Position numbers and translations under genes: made by a program
In this document: positions 35,418 to 46,803 of the stretch, piece by piece
Position numbering within the stretch: position 1 is the first letter of the stretch
Layout of the letters: each line of letters starts with the position of its first letter
Origin: Gamarada debralockiae
Lineage: Eukaryota > Ascomycota > Leotiomycetes > Helotiales > Hyphodiscaceae
Length of the DNA: 64,000 nt
Direction of reading: 5' to 3'
Assembly: GCA_002803225.1 (NCBI GenBank)
Contig: NXFV01000916.1
Coordinates: 1 to 64,000 of the forward strand
The notes under the pieces: generated by a model
The model's database searches: none
Seen by the model: only the letters and a program-made list of their open reading frames with translations
Told to the model about the DNA's origin: nothing

Positions 35418-36239
35418 GCTGCCCTACTTGAAGCGATGACCTGTTTAATGAATAGTGGGGAACTGGTCTAGGGGCCACACACAGCCAACTTTGACCTTGA
35501 GGGACGCATGCAGAAATGGGTTGAAACTGGGAAATGGGGAGGTGCCATAGCTAGAGGATCTGGCGAGCGCACGTACAATTTCATGAGGCCTGCGTGTCCG
35601 TGGCCATACACGCACACTGGGCTGGCTGGAAGGACCCATCGAGATGGAAATCGGAACCGTGGAACAGGGACTATTAATTCTGAGAGCAAACCGAGTAGTA
35701 ATAAAGGGGTAAGGCGCGGGCCGAACGCTTACTTATTAGAAGAAACTTGGAAATGAAAGGTCTGTGTCACCTCAAGATCAGCAAATACTTGGCAGTAGTT
35801 GGGTAGGCTTGCGTATGTCGGTATGAGTGGGAGGATAATAAAGATGGGCTGGCAATATCGGAACGGTGGCATCAAATAATACTTTATAAATACATCGAGA
35901 TAAGCAAAATTCGGTCTTGACAAGCACTTCGGCCCGTGTTAGAGAAAGGAACCAGCGCGACTCGGTGAGTGGGGGAGTTCCTGACAGAAAAAAGGGTCGG
36001 CTATAGCAGGCCCGTTGCTTCCGGCCCACAACTGGGGATTTTGCGTGTTTTCCCCCTCTTTGTTTGCTTTTTCGATGGGGAGAATTTCAAAATCCCAATA
36101 TTCTCCAACAATTTGGGAAACTTACTGACATGTGATGATTATGGATAATATGGGCCTGTCTTGTTACTATATAAGCCCTGACTCGCGTATCGCTATCGTA
36201 TTCGCATTTTCTGTTTCCGAATTATTACTGATAAAGGTA
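35418..36239. other. Non-coding stretch
   Basis: No gene supported. The 35500-35760 segment is open on both strands but lacks any motif. Confidence 0.4.
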
Positions 36240-36545
36240 CACTAGGTGCGATTCTCTCGGATGTTAAATAAATATAACTTACTACTGCTTCACAACTATA
36301 TACTATTTAATACTTCGAAGGAAGCCATTTTACTTATTTTATTAACCTTTATAAATATCTCTAAGAAAGTTTTATTATTAAATAGAATCTTATTGAGTTG
36401 TGAAGAATTGATTTTTAGGCCTTCAGCAAAACAAGCCTAAAGATTTAGTTATCAAAGCCTATAATTATACACTAATTACAAAGATGAGATATAATTCTTT
36501 TAATTTATAACTTTCTTTCATTCATTTGAACTATTTTAAGAGCAG
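36240..36545. repeat. AT-rich island, probably a RIP-degraded repeat
   Basis: About 300 bases are strikingly rich in TA steps and poor in GC compared with both flanks. This is the usual look of repeats mutated by RIP in Pezizomycotina. The original element cannot be recognised. Confidence 0.5.
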
Positions 36546-37362
36546 TACATAATCAGAGACTATAGTGCGTGAATTCCTCTCTTTAGGTTCCTTATAAGAA
36601 AGTGGGTTCTAGTAGTCGGATGCGGGTGTGTTTTTATCACATATTTTGAAATTCAACGTGATGCGAATTCGGCACACCGGATCGATCGATTCGGTACAAG
36701 TTACTGTAGGGGCATCCTTACCAGAGCCCCGGATCGCATGGGTGACAGGAGCTGGGCATCAATATCTGCGAGTCGCGGGTATAGTTTCAGATGAACGCGC
36801 ATCTTGAATTCCTGTTCGTCCGAAAAAAGCACAATGCGTCATCCGCAGACGAATTGCCGTGGTGACAGGGGTCAGCAAGTGAAGGAACTGCTACAGGATT
36901 CTGCAAATGGCCTGATAATGCCATGTGCTCTTTGGTCTGCCGTCTGTGTAACTCCCTGATCCCCAGGAACTAAGTTCTCATTGTGTTGTTTGACATCCAA
37001 TATTCCCTACGGTTGTTTGGCAGCTTCCAGATTTGGTAACACTATCGAGTTGTCATGTGGAGTAAGCCCTGAACTCTAAATCGCTTTGACCTCCAAACTC
37101 AGAAGCACGCATGGGGCCTGAAAGTTCAACCCCCGAAAGTTGAAGAATCTTATTCCCACGAATCTCTCGCCATAATTGGGTGAAGTGGAGATTGACAATT
37201 CGGTAAGCCAATGCCCATCGACTCGAGCTACCCCTTTTATCTCACAAGTGGCGCTTCTTCTTGCAGATCAAACCCCAGATTCAATTACTTTAAAGTTATA
37301 GCGACCCCGGATTGTGGATTTGAAAGTTTGTGAAGATTTTCTGATACCGAACTGTGGTTGAC
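36546..37362. other. Non-coding stretch upstream of rhodopsin-like gene
   Basis: No gene supported; returns to average base composition. Confidence 0.4.
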
Positions 37363-38769
37363 ATGTCTTCTGATTCAGCTTCGCGTGGGCCCGCAGTCGT
37401 TGCTACTAGCATTGTTTTCACGGCATTGGCAGCTTTCTTTGTTGCAACGAGATTTCTGGCCAGAGTTGTCTTCTTGAAGAATGCCGGTCGAGACGAATTG
37501 GCCATTCTGGCTTCACTGGTGAGATATTACAAGCAGCTTTCAACGGTGTTGAGTAGAGAGCTGACTCGTCTGTAGCTTTGTGCCATTGCCTTACTCGTCG
37601 CGACTCTAGAGCGTGAGTACCCCAATTTATCGTCGTCAGCATTTCTCAACGAAGTTTTATACAGAGGAAAGACATGGGTTAGGGAAGCATTTCACGGCTG
37701 TCTCGACTGCGGAATTTGAGGAGGTCTTGAAGGTAAACTCTCTTCAACCAAGAAACGGTCAAGCATGAGTTCAGAAGCTGATCCGATTAATTTGCCTTCA
37801 AGTGCCTATGGGTAGCCATTCTCTTCTACAACATCTCCCTCACCTTGACGAAGCTCTCGATGGTTCTTCAGTACCTCCGTGTTTTTGTCGGTAAACGCAT
37901 TCGCTATGCCTGTTGGGCTGCCATTGGACTCATCATTCTATATGGTCTCGATACTATAATCACAGCGATTTGGACTTGCAGGCCCGTGTCGGCATTCTGG
38001 ATCAATGATCCTTCCGCTCACTGTATCAACAAAAAGTTTCTCTGGTTCTTCAATGCCTCCATGAACTTGCTCACCGATCTTATCATTCTCATCCTCCCGA
38101 TGCCAGTGCTCTCCGCACTGAAGCTACCAACGAAACAAAAGATTGGCCTGATGTTTATTTTTGCTTTAGGAGGATTGTGAGTTCAATCGAGCCCGTCAAA
38201 TCCTCTTTTGCGCTAATGGGTTGCTTCAGCGTCTGCCTTGTTAGTATTCTACGACTACATGCCTTGTATGTCGTTTCGGTTACAGACGACATCACCTGTA
38301 AGTCTTGTTTCCCAACTTCATTTTTCACCTGAAACTTGCTGACAGTAATATAGGGGACAACACCGACGCTGCGATTTGGTCAATAATCGAAGTCGATACA
38401 GGAATCATTTGTGCATCGCTTCCAACAATCAAGCCAGTTATCTCACGCCTCTTTCCCCGCCTTCTCTCATCCACGAGAAGCGGACAAGCCACTCAACCCT
38501 CACATAGCCATCCTACAAGCGGCTTCCATTCAAGCAATCACTACAGTGACCCCTTCAACCAAGCCGCAATCAGACTTGGCGACGTTGAGTCTCCAACTCA
38601 CAAGACTGTTACTAAGGTCGAAGCTTCACAGAGACGGTTGGAGGATGTGGGAAGAGTGCGAACCACAGATGACAAGGGAAGAGAGATTTTCGTCACGACT
38701 TCAGTTGCGATGGATGTAGAGAGTAAGAGCGAGATGGGGAGTGAGAAAGATTTGATATTCCAGCGTTAG
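37363..38769 (+). CDS. Fungal rhodopsin-domain integral membrane protein (Pth11-type, no CFEM)
   Basis: Six exons (37363-37518, 37576-37612, 37665-37732, 37803-38176, 38230-38297, 38354-38769) give 372 residues. Seven hydrophobic segments are visible, starting PAVVATSIVFTALAAFFVAT, with the family marks RFLARVVFLKNAGRDELAIL after TM1, ERHGLGKHF before TM3, YNISLTLTKLSMVLQYLRVF, TCRPVSAFW, SMNLLTDLIILILPMPVL and AAIWSIIEVDTGIICASLPT at TM7. The C-terminal ~120 residues are polar and Ser-rich. An N-terminal CFEM domain, present in PTH11 itself, is absent. The family is thought to sense surface or chemical cues at the plasma membrane; ligands are mostly unknown. All introns are 50-70 nt GT..AG, and two split codons keep phase. 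Confidence 0.92.
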
Positions 38770-39439
38770 CAGGAAAGAAGTTCTAATATATAATTATACA
38801 TTATAACCGGAAGCGACCTCAAAGTGTTAGGGCAACAGTACTACACTGTATTACCTACATTTTATGTTGGCCGCTATCTCCTTGCCAATTCAAGTGTGAA
38901 GACAGCATCCCTTTCCGTAACCTCGAACAGCTCCAGTGAGCAGATTCCTACCTTTTTAACGTCCGGGATACTCGGCTTTCTGATCCGAGACCCTCTTTCG
39001 GTGATTCTGCCAGAAAGCTCCTCCATGTCTGCTCTTGGTCACCTTCCGCCACAAAATGAATAGCAGCAGTATCCTTACTTGGGATATTCATAGAAAGATC
39101 CCTTTTGAGTGACGAAAGTAATTTGCAGGGCCATACTTTGCATTGGCCCTCATTCTACTAAGCAGCAGGCGACAATAAGCGGCAACGAAAGCACTACTCG
39201 AAAAACACCTGTTTTCTAGAACTCAACCCTTAATGATCAACATAATCTTCCACTACATACTCATGACCTCTTAGCAAAGCTAGACTGGATGTGTCGGAAT
39301 TGAGCACTTGCACGTGGCTATCGAGGACTTTGCCAACAATATCACCGTTACCATGTTGAGTTCTTCGGACCTAACGTACGCTAACATTATTTTCACCTAT
39401 TTGAGGTATTTAGAGCTGACTGAGACTTTCTTCTAGTTC
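38770..39439. other. Non-coding stretch, possibly older part of next relic
   Basis: No gene supported. Ser/Thr-rich frames at 38824-39063 might be the diverged middle of the membrane-protein relic that follows, but this cannot be shown. Confidence 0.35.
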
Positions 39440-39852
39440 TCAAAACTCAACAACCCTTCCGTTAACATACAGCGCAACGCGTATCGTCTACCAATACGAT
39501 TTGCGAACCTTCGTCATATCGTACAGCATCGTAGTCTTCTTTGCGCTACTATCTCTCTGCGTTGGATTTTATGGCTTCCTAGACAATGGCGTCCGTCGCT
39601 CATTCGACTGCCTTCTCGGTACTCATTGCCACGACTCGCAACACCGAACTGGATATGTTATCGCGAGGGTATTCACTGGGGTCTTTGCCGCTCGAGCAGG
39701 AAATGGCGGGTGTGAGGTTGAGGTTTGGGGAGTTAGTGAAAAGTGGTGGCCTGGAGGGGGCGAAGAAAGGGTATAGAGAGGAAGCACGACATATTTGCCT
39801 CGGACTTGAGGCTGATGTTTTGGAATTGAGGAAGGGAGGAAAGTACTTCTGA
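39440..39852 (+). pseudogene. C-terminal relic of a fungal membrane protein
   Basis: YDLRTFVISYSIVVFFALLS and LCVGFYGFLDNGV form the last transmembrane segment. After a frame change the typical cytosolic tail follows: FSVLIATTRNTELDMLSRGY, SLGSLPLEQEMAGVRLRFGE. Many Pezizomycotina two-anchor membrane proteins end with FSxxxxTTRNxxLDxLxxGxxLGxxPL. The upstream extracellular part is missing. Confidence 0.65.
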
Positions 39853-39993
39853 GCATGGCTGGGAAAGATAGGAGAAGTCTGCCAATTCTAAACAAATTGA
39901 AGTAATTAAAGGGAAAGAGTTATCTGTGTTGCGAACTTGATCTTGTCTTTCGAAGAAGTAGCTATCTAACCGCTCAAGTCGTGGAGAGAGCAT

Positions 39994-41250
39994 TCAATTT
40001 AATAGCACCGAAGCTACTAGCACAACGAAAGCTAGGGTCCAAACCAACGTCTGGACCCTGGACGCTATGCCAGTCTTTGAGGAAGTAGTCGTAGTGATGC
40101 CAGAACTTACTTGGCCGTTGCGACCAGTTTTCCCGGTAGTTGTCCCAGCCGCCGTAGAGGTCGTCGAAGCTGTGATAGGCACACTCACAGCCCCCTGTCC
40201 ACTTCCCGTCGCTTGAGCATTCTTGGCATTATATGTCTCGAGCATGATCGTGGCCGTGAAAGCTGGAAAAAGCTCCAGAGTATAAGTTTCAAAGTCAAGG
40301 CTCGTGACATCACCACTCAAATCCGACAGAGGAGCCCTGCCGGGGAAGCCAGTTGGCAGAGCACCTGGACTGACCCAAGACGCAGCGTAGATGTCGATAA
40401 TATGCGTATCGCTGCAATATGAGGGCTCATCGCCTAATATTGCGCAGTTGTCTCCTGAGCCCGGGTTCGCGTATGCGTAGTTGGCGATCGTGTCGTTACT
40501 GAGGATCACGGAGATGTCGTTGGCCGGGCAGACGTTCACCATACTAGATGTGGTATAAGTTTAGAGTAAAGGAGTTGATTCTCAGCTTGGGTAGAACGAG
40601 AACGTACTCAGAGATTATTGATGAGAAAAAGCAGCATTGGCAATTTGATAGATTGTTGGCGCCTGTTCCGACGAAGCCATTGCATGGATTCGTATCCGGA
40701 ACAATGGCCATGTTCCCTCAATCATTGCCAAGATTGCATACAATTGAGGATCAGTACGGAATGCTTAACCTTTATGAATAGGTTACGCACCGCAGGTACC
40801 TGGTGTATTCTCGGGGTCGGGATAAAAGGGAATATTGATGGAGTGTTAGACTCGATCCACCCCATTGAGATAGTCAGTTGCCGTGAGTTGATAGTCGCAC
40901 TATACACCTGACTTACGATTAGCACGAACCAAACATTGCTCAGCTTTCAAGCACCCACTTGATTCCAACAGCTTTGCATCCAACATCCTATGTTGGCGGC
41001 GAGTTGAACGATCCCGCAGCGGCCAAGCATTCGGGCTGCGCGCCTATGGGATAATTATTTTGGGACACCAAGCGAACAGGTCTTGAATGCATCACTGTTG
41101 GCTTTGTAGCATGCTTCGAAGCGGAGGGGTCGACACAGCCGTCTGGGCTGGGGAAGTTGCCTGCGAGAGTTGTAGTAGATATTGGCAGGAGAATCGTTCA
41201 AGATTGAAACGGATCGAAATGATATATTAACATATGACGGCAATGAGTGA
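39994..41250 (-). pseudogene. Cys-rich secreted, GPI-type protein, probably inactivated
   Basis: The 3' exons are clean: 40791 upward, 40716-40608 and 40543-39994, giving in order PFYPDPENTPGTCG, IVPDTNPCNGFVGTGANN, CQCCFFSSIIS and VNVCPANDISVILSNDTIAN. A Ser/Thr-rich stalk and a hydrophobic end (VWTLAFVVLVASVLLN) suitable for a GPI anchor follow. Upstream the gene is damaged: GNFPSPDGCVDPSA and FEACYKANSDAFKTCS lie in different frames, and a TAA at 40846-40848 sits inside the otherwise open exon CDYQLTATDYLNGVD..HSINIPF. SCWNQ followed by an intron connects the two halves. Intact relatives are secreted fungal proteins of unknown role with many conserved cysteines. If the TAA is a sequencing error, the frame change still argues for a pseudogene. 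Confidence 0.6.
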
Positions 41251-42689
41251 GAAGAAACTCATAGCTAAATGTTGCAAAGGTAAAAAGGGCAAGATAGGCT
41301 TGAAGAAACATTATAACTCGACATGCGCAACAAGTATACGCCGATCTAGCATGTTGGACAGAAACTGACGAATGCCTTGCATGCCTTCTGCAACGGCACT
41401 ATTCGCGGGGAAAAGGCCCAAAGCAGAGCAGGTTCACTTGCACGACATGGAAGGACCTTCCCCAACTTGCTCCAGAAAACTTGAATTGGATGAAGTTGCT
41501 AAGCGGGTGACTGCATGCGTTGAACGAAGCCGCCTTCGTGATCGTCGTACCCTTGTATCTGTCACTCGTAACGCCGAGATCGATGGGACGAATTCCGCAA
41601 CTCGTCCGTATTTCGATCAATACTGAAATCCTCTGAAATTTAGACTATTCTTGGCAGCTGTCAAATTTAAGCATAAGGGAGGTCTAGAAGCTTGACTGGT
41701 AAATGCAAAGGACGTCGCTGTTGCCAATTCGTCTCGCCGTGCCGTGTATTTAGAGGAAGATCTGAGGATTCTGCCTCAACAGTTCCTCTTCGTAGCCATT
41801 TACCAGTGTTTAGCTTGCGTTAACCCAACCCAAACCTAAGAACTCTTAGGTTAGATACCCAAAACCCACGGGGTTGTTGATTACCTTGGGTTTTAACCCA
41901 GGTTTGCCTTTCACGTGGTAAACGTGATATATCGTGACTTAATAGTTGCGTGCTTTTTTTAAATCATATATCTTATGCAATTCTCTTGGATTACAGTTCT
42001 AAATTGGTCGTGTACATCGAAGTACTGATGACTGTCCTTAAATGTCGACAACAAGCGCTGTATCAGGGAGACCAAGAACTGGAGGATGTGACTCAACCCA
42101 AAAAATGCCCTGGGTTTCGACGACCCATGCTCAACACCGCCCTTTGAGCTCTAACGCTGGCTGAACCTCTGGAGTCTGCCAGGCAAAGGGTAGAAACATG
42201 TTATACTCCTTCGTGCTAACCCAGAAACCTCACATTGACATCTTCGAGGTGGTGTTTGGTCAGCTTAAAACGGGCAACGCCTGAAATGGCCTGAGATTTT
42301 TGTGGGGGTAAAATCACCCCACCATGACTCCGCACGTCAGTCAAAAAGGGTAAGCTTGGCAGCGGGACTGAACAGTCTTGTGAACTATCATAATCAAGGT
42401 AGTATGAGAAAGCAACACCGAAAGCGTATATTCTTTTTACAAACTGGCAGAAATGATAAAAGCCTGCCCCTGTCTGGCTCCAGGGCTCTGATATGTTGAG
42501 GTTTCGGCTGCCTCAATCTGTTCCAACATCCAACGGTCCAACTTCAGCAACTTCTACAAATCTTCGACGGTTCCTCCAAATAAATTGAACACTCAAACGT
42601 ATCCTCTCATTTGTTTTCTACACGAGTTGATGGAATAATTACGCGATATCTGAAGCTACAATACACAACACGCCAACGTGCAAGCCTGA
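41251..42689. other. Non-coding stretch with GGGTT/AACCC-rich patch
   Basis: No gene supported. At 41820-41905 a patch of CCCAA and TTGGG words forms short palindromes, including AACCTAAGAACTCTTAGGTT (41833-41852), and a related GACTCAACCC..CCTGGGTTT patch lies near 42090-42120. Ends of fungal hAT elements look like this, but no transposase is visible. Confidence 0.4.
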
Positions 42690-43856
42690 TGATGGTCAAG
42701 CTCGGGATCCTGACGCGACGAGTGATGGACCCATCGAGAAGATCAAGATTGGTGAAGGCAGAAAAGGATTAGATGAAGGTATTGACTCCCCCCTAATACT
42801 ATAATCATTTTGACATGCTGACAAGTCACAGAGAGTGAAGCTCAGCCGGCGCCGTCCGCCCACCATCACCCTCAATCGCGTTCGCAAGGCAAGACCGACC
42901 ACACATCTGACGATAAAGCTTCGAACGGCACCTCTATGGATGAAAAGCAGTGATGGTGGCGAAGGTGAACACAAACAAGGCCAAGAAATATTCGAGGATG
43001 AAGCCGATTACGATAAAGATTTCCCAGAGATGACGACGATTACGAAGAGGACCACGAGGACGCCGGAGATTACGAAATAGAAGAGCGCGAGCAGATTATT
43101 CCCGGTAGTCCTGAACAGATAGTCAATCTCAGAGTCGCCGTCTGCAAGGAGAATACAGAGTCTAAGGATTGGTTCGAGAATATCCACGGCCGCTGTACTT
43201 GTAGTGGCAAGGCGATTGGCTATGATGTCGGTCGATATATTGGTCGAGAATGCATCAGAGGCCATTTCTTGAGAGAGATGGAACAATCGAGTCAGGAAAT
43301 GGCGGATATAGCTTTCGGCTTGTTTACCAAATATCGTTGCCTCAAAGCGAAGTTCAATGACCACTGTATGCAAAGAGGCACTGGAGTATGGGGCGAGGAG
43401 TTATATTATGGACTCCTACTTTGTATTGAGCGAGTGGAGATCACAGATAGAGAGTGGCGACACAAGGGACTGGGAAAGCCCATGGTCAATATCCTCATCC
43501 TGCAGAAGACAAGTCAAAGTCTGCCCCGATGACGTCAAACACTGCTAGGTTCAATGAATTGTTCAACGGGAAGATCTAGAAAAGTACTCAAAACTTACAC
43601 AGTCGTTTTCCCAGACTGGCTTCGAAGAGATGTGGAGGAGGAGTGGAAGGGAAAATCTGAGCAAGAAAAATGCGTGACCAACGGTTGCGCCATCGATTCC
43701 GCTGTTGCATTTACTGATCCATTGGACTTCGGCGTATTGGTGCCTCTAGGTTCCTTGCGCTTTCGTCCGATCCGAAACACACGTCACATGCCATTGCCCT
43801 GACAGACGACTTCGATCTCCCATCGGAATGTCCAGGCTACTAGACACTGGATAACG
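42690..43856 (+). pseudogene. Decayed GNAT-like acetyltransferase relic
   Basis: An acidic N-terminal part is spread over two frames (DEADYDKDFPE, then DDDYEEDHEDAGDYEIEERE) after an exon ending at GATGAAG|GTATTG and an acceptor TCACAG. An open block of about 150 codons then runs to 43532: IHGRCTCSGKAIGYDVGRYI, DHCMQRGTGVWGEELYYGLL, then CIERVEITDREWRHKGLGKP. Here RHKGLGKPMV stands where GNAT proteins have the RxxGxG acetyl-CoA loop. After stops, a tail is recognisable at 43727-43853: LRRIGASRFLALSSDPKHTS and HAIALTDDFDLPSE. Fungal proteins with this layout, sometimes with ankyrin repeats downstream, are uncharacterised. A TGA at about 42950 and several frameshifts break it. Confidence 0.6.
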
Positions 43857-44803
43857 AAGACCAAGACGAAGATAATTAGATGATGACAACAATGTGGCAA
43901 CAGAAGAATCTCTCTCGGATGATTATTATAACTCTGATGACTCCATTTAAAAATGGAATAATGCACAATAACAGTGCTTCTCGTGGTACAGTATCGGCAG
44001 CCCTCCATAGCTGCAGCTTAAGCGTAATCTCATCATACGTAGTTGTAACATATCCGTCGTCCTTGAACGCCATTTTCTCCCAAATTACCACCCCTCGATG
44101 GAAATAGAACGTCAGAATCTCGAATATCCAAATCGGTCTCTTCTTTGAGTATCCTGATCGCAGTATCCACGACTGAAGAGCCTGAGCCTTGGATAGGGAG
44201 CTCTTTGGAAAACCCCAGTACCCATCGCGATCTTCGCCGCTATGTTTCTGGAAGGTAAGCCGGAGTTGTGTATTTGAAGTTGTCATCGTGTATCCAGGTG
44301 AGTCATACCTCTCAATTATGTGTCACGACAAACTCGATTTCCTGGAGGCACTACATTACAGAAGACCTTCATGCTAAAGGCAGGTGAGTCACATATCAAG
44401 ACGAAGGCTGTAACTTACACTGGCATGTGAAAGGAGAGTGATTGAGGCTTCAAAGGAGAGGGTAACCCGGTATCATTTGTTTTGCGTACACTCAGCAGAC
44501 GTGAGGGACTTCAAATTGCGTAACCCGGTAGGCCGGGCAACCTGGTATGTTTGCTTGACCAGGTCGCCGTCATTGCTAGTGTCTCTATATTACTCCTGAG
44601 ACGACGGAGCACATTGGCATCACACCTGGTGTTTATAGAGATCCTCCTTTTCACATGTCTATCCACTCGTTCCCCAGCGCTGAACCAAAAAAGAAATCCA
44701 AAATCATTGAAAAAAGCAATCCAGCCAGTCTATGTTCGCGTTGATATATCCGTCCACTCAACACCTTCCCCAAACCAGACATCCCATCCCTTAAATCCTA
44801 CTC
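43857..44803. other. Non-coding stretch
   Basis: No gene supported. A minus-strand frame of about 136 codons (43876-44286) has no motif and lies against a relic. GGTAACCCGGTA-type words recur near 44460-44545. Confidence 0.4.
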
Positions 44804-45519
44804 TTAAGAAGTGGGCGCAGTTGTCTTCAGCGTAACAGGCACACTGCCGTCCTGACTCGTGCCATTCACATTCCACATGATTTCCCACTCATCGGTAGCA
44901 CCGGTTGGCATTGCCCAGAACTGCGCCTCGAGGGTTGAGCCGGACTTGAACACGACATCGGAGCCGTAGAGTGTGAAGCCGACTGTCTCGGCACCAGAGG
45001 GGGCCGTTGCGTTGGAGAGTACGAAGCCGACGGCAGAGAAGGCATCGGCGGTGTTGACGATGTAGAACGTCGAAGCGGTTGTGGTAGTGGTTGTGTTTGT
45101 GTTTGTGTCGGTGGAGTTGATCGTCGCATTCCACGGCACCGTGCCGCCAGTGGTGATGGTCCCTGGAAGTTGAAAGTGGAGGAGTCAGCTTCGCTTATTC
45201 ACTTGTTCGCAACGCGATATATTCGGCATGAGTCAGGAAGGACACTTACAAGTGACCTCGGAGAGGTTGGAAGCGGCCGCTGAGGAGACGTAGGCGATTC
45301 CTGGGCGAGTTAGCCATTATGCTCGGCAACGAGTCTTTGGAAGGGAAGGGGGAGAGTAAAAAAATTATTAGTACCGCTCGAATCTGCAAGGACGGGCAGG
45401 CCAGAGATGCCAGTGCCGTAGGCGTAGATAGTCACGTCGCTGGTGGTGTCGCGCTTGTCATGGGGGATGGCTGCGGCGCCAATAGCAAGCAGCAGAGAGG
45501 CTAAGGTCATGAGAAGCAT
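44804..45519 (-). CDS. Small secreted protein of unknown function
   Basis: Three exons (45519-45375, 45300-45250, 45162-44804) give 184 residues. A signal peptide (MLLMTLASLLLAIGAAA) is followed by IPHDKRD, a likely Kex2 (KR) cut. The mature part is Ser/Thr-rich with many Asn-X-Thr sites: TSDVTIYAYGTGISGLPVLA, GIAYVSSAAASNLSEV, a Thr-repeat stretch, then FYIVNTADAFSAVGFVLSN, GFTLYGSDVVFKSGSTLEAQ and FWAMPTGATDEWEIMWNVN. I have the impression of similar secreted proteins in Leotiomycetes such as Sclerotiniaceae, but no function is known. It has no cysteine-rich effector pattern. Confidence 0.85.
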
Positions 45520-46320
45520 GGCGAACTCTGTGAACTCTGAGAAATATACGAGCGCTGTATGGATGATAGTTGATGGTTGGTGGTTGATGGATAGTGGGTG
45601 GTGAGATGAAGTAACGGGGAAAGCTGCGAGGATATATCGAAGGAGAAGAGCAATTCAATTGCTGGAACCCACCTCAAGCATGGAGGCCGATGGCTGACGT
45701 AGCTCGACATTCTTCGGGTCACCATTCCACGCGTCGACGGTTGCGCCTCCAGTGAAGCTTTCGTAGCTACTTAGCTACGCAAAATGCGGAGTCGCTCACT
45801 GAAACAAGAAACAATAAACAAGAAACAAGCCAAATTAGTAACGGTCATCTGATATCTTTCGGTTTATCTGATCTCCAGGGGTATAACGTGCTTGTAAGCC
45901 ACTCTGGTATTCACGCAATGCACGATAATTCTCCGAATGTCTTAGTCCAAGTGGGGTACGTAATCCAAGGCATGACGATTCAGAATATATCGGAAGAGTT
46001 ACTCCGCATGATATCTGGCCAGTAACAGCCATTGCCGTTGATTACGTAACATAAGTCAACGCGCCATGCTAACTGGAAGAGATTAGTGCGTGGAGCGGTG
46101 GTTGGAAAGGTGGCAATAGGATGTTTTAGGGAAACCACAATTTGCGGGTACCAGATTGTGGCTGACGCTGATGTATCTAATTATATTCTCCGCAGAGGTC
46201 TGTGCGGGTACCTTGCAGTGATGTAGATCGGATCGGCTAACGGCATAAGGACGCTAAAATTTCGTCTTTACAGTAGAAGCGAGTGACGCATCTGGATGAG
46301 AGCTTAGGAGTTCAAGGACC
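45520..46320. other. Divergent promoter spacer, left part
   Basis: Together with the repeats to its right, this lies between the divergent secreted-protein and laccase genes. No further element recognised. Confidence 0.4.
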
Positions 46321-46640
46321 CATATTCGGATAAAATTAGCCATATTTAGACAATGTTAACAATGTTAACGCGGCCTTATCGCCTTGTCACCACTCTCTCT
46401 GGCTGTCCTGTGGTAGAGTTGTGCCCTGGATGAGATGCCTCATGCTATCTTCAAACTAGGCTCTGTTACGAGAGGACCAGAGAGAGTCGTGGCCAGGCGA
46501 CGAGGCGACGAGGCCGCGTCAATATCGTCGGAATATGGCCTTTGAACTACATTCCATCACAAGAGGGCCAGAGAGTGGTGGCAGGGCGACGAGGCCGCGT
46601 TAATATTGTTAACATTGTCCGAATACGGCCTTTGGACTAC
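46321..46640. repeat. Three-copy repeat in laccase upstream region
   Basis: Two direct copies (46475-46550 and 46565-46640) share CCAGAGAG, GGCGACGAGGCCGCGT, a TTAATATTGTT/CAATATCGT part and GGCCTTTGAACTAC / GGCCTTTGGACTAC. A third copy (46321-46404) is inverted and holds GTTAACAATGTTAACGCGGCC. The unit is 75-85 bp. Copies 2 and 3 keep GTTAACATTGTC, which copy 1 has lost. The last copy ends about 160 bp before the laccase ATG. Confidence 0.8.
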
Positions 46641-46673
46641 TGAGCCTCTAATATCTTCGACTCCGGCAAAGTC

Positions 46674-46681
46674 AATATAAG
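46674..46681 (+). promoter_or_regulatory. TATA-like box of laccase gene
   Basis: AATATAAG about 125 bp upstream of the ATG, followed by a CT-rich leader (CTTTCCTGCCTTCTCC), as in many expressed fungal genes. Confidence 0.45.
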
Positions 46682-46803
46682 CTGCCTTCCTTTCCTCTCC
46701 AAGTCGAGATCTACCATCCCACCACTCAACCACCATCAAGTCTCCTCATTCATTCATCATCCTTCCTTTCCTGCCTTCTCCGCGACCATTCCTTTTTGCT
46801 ACA

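Noticed and set aside
44804..45134. Alternative Arg/His-rich minus-strand frames overlapping the last exon of the small secreted protein
   Set aside because: They are shifted readings of the Thr-repeat exon; the chosen frame alone joins to a signal peptide through in-phase introns.
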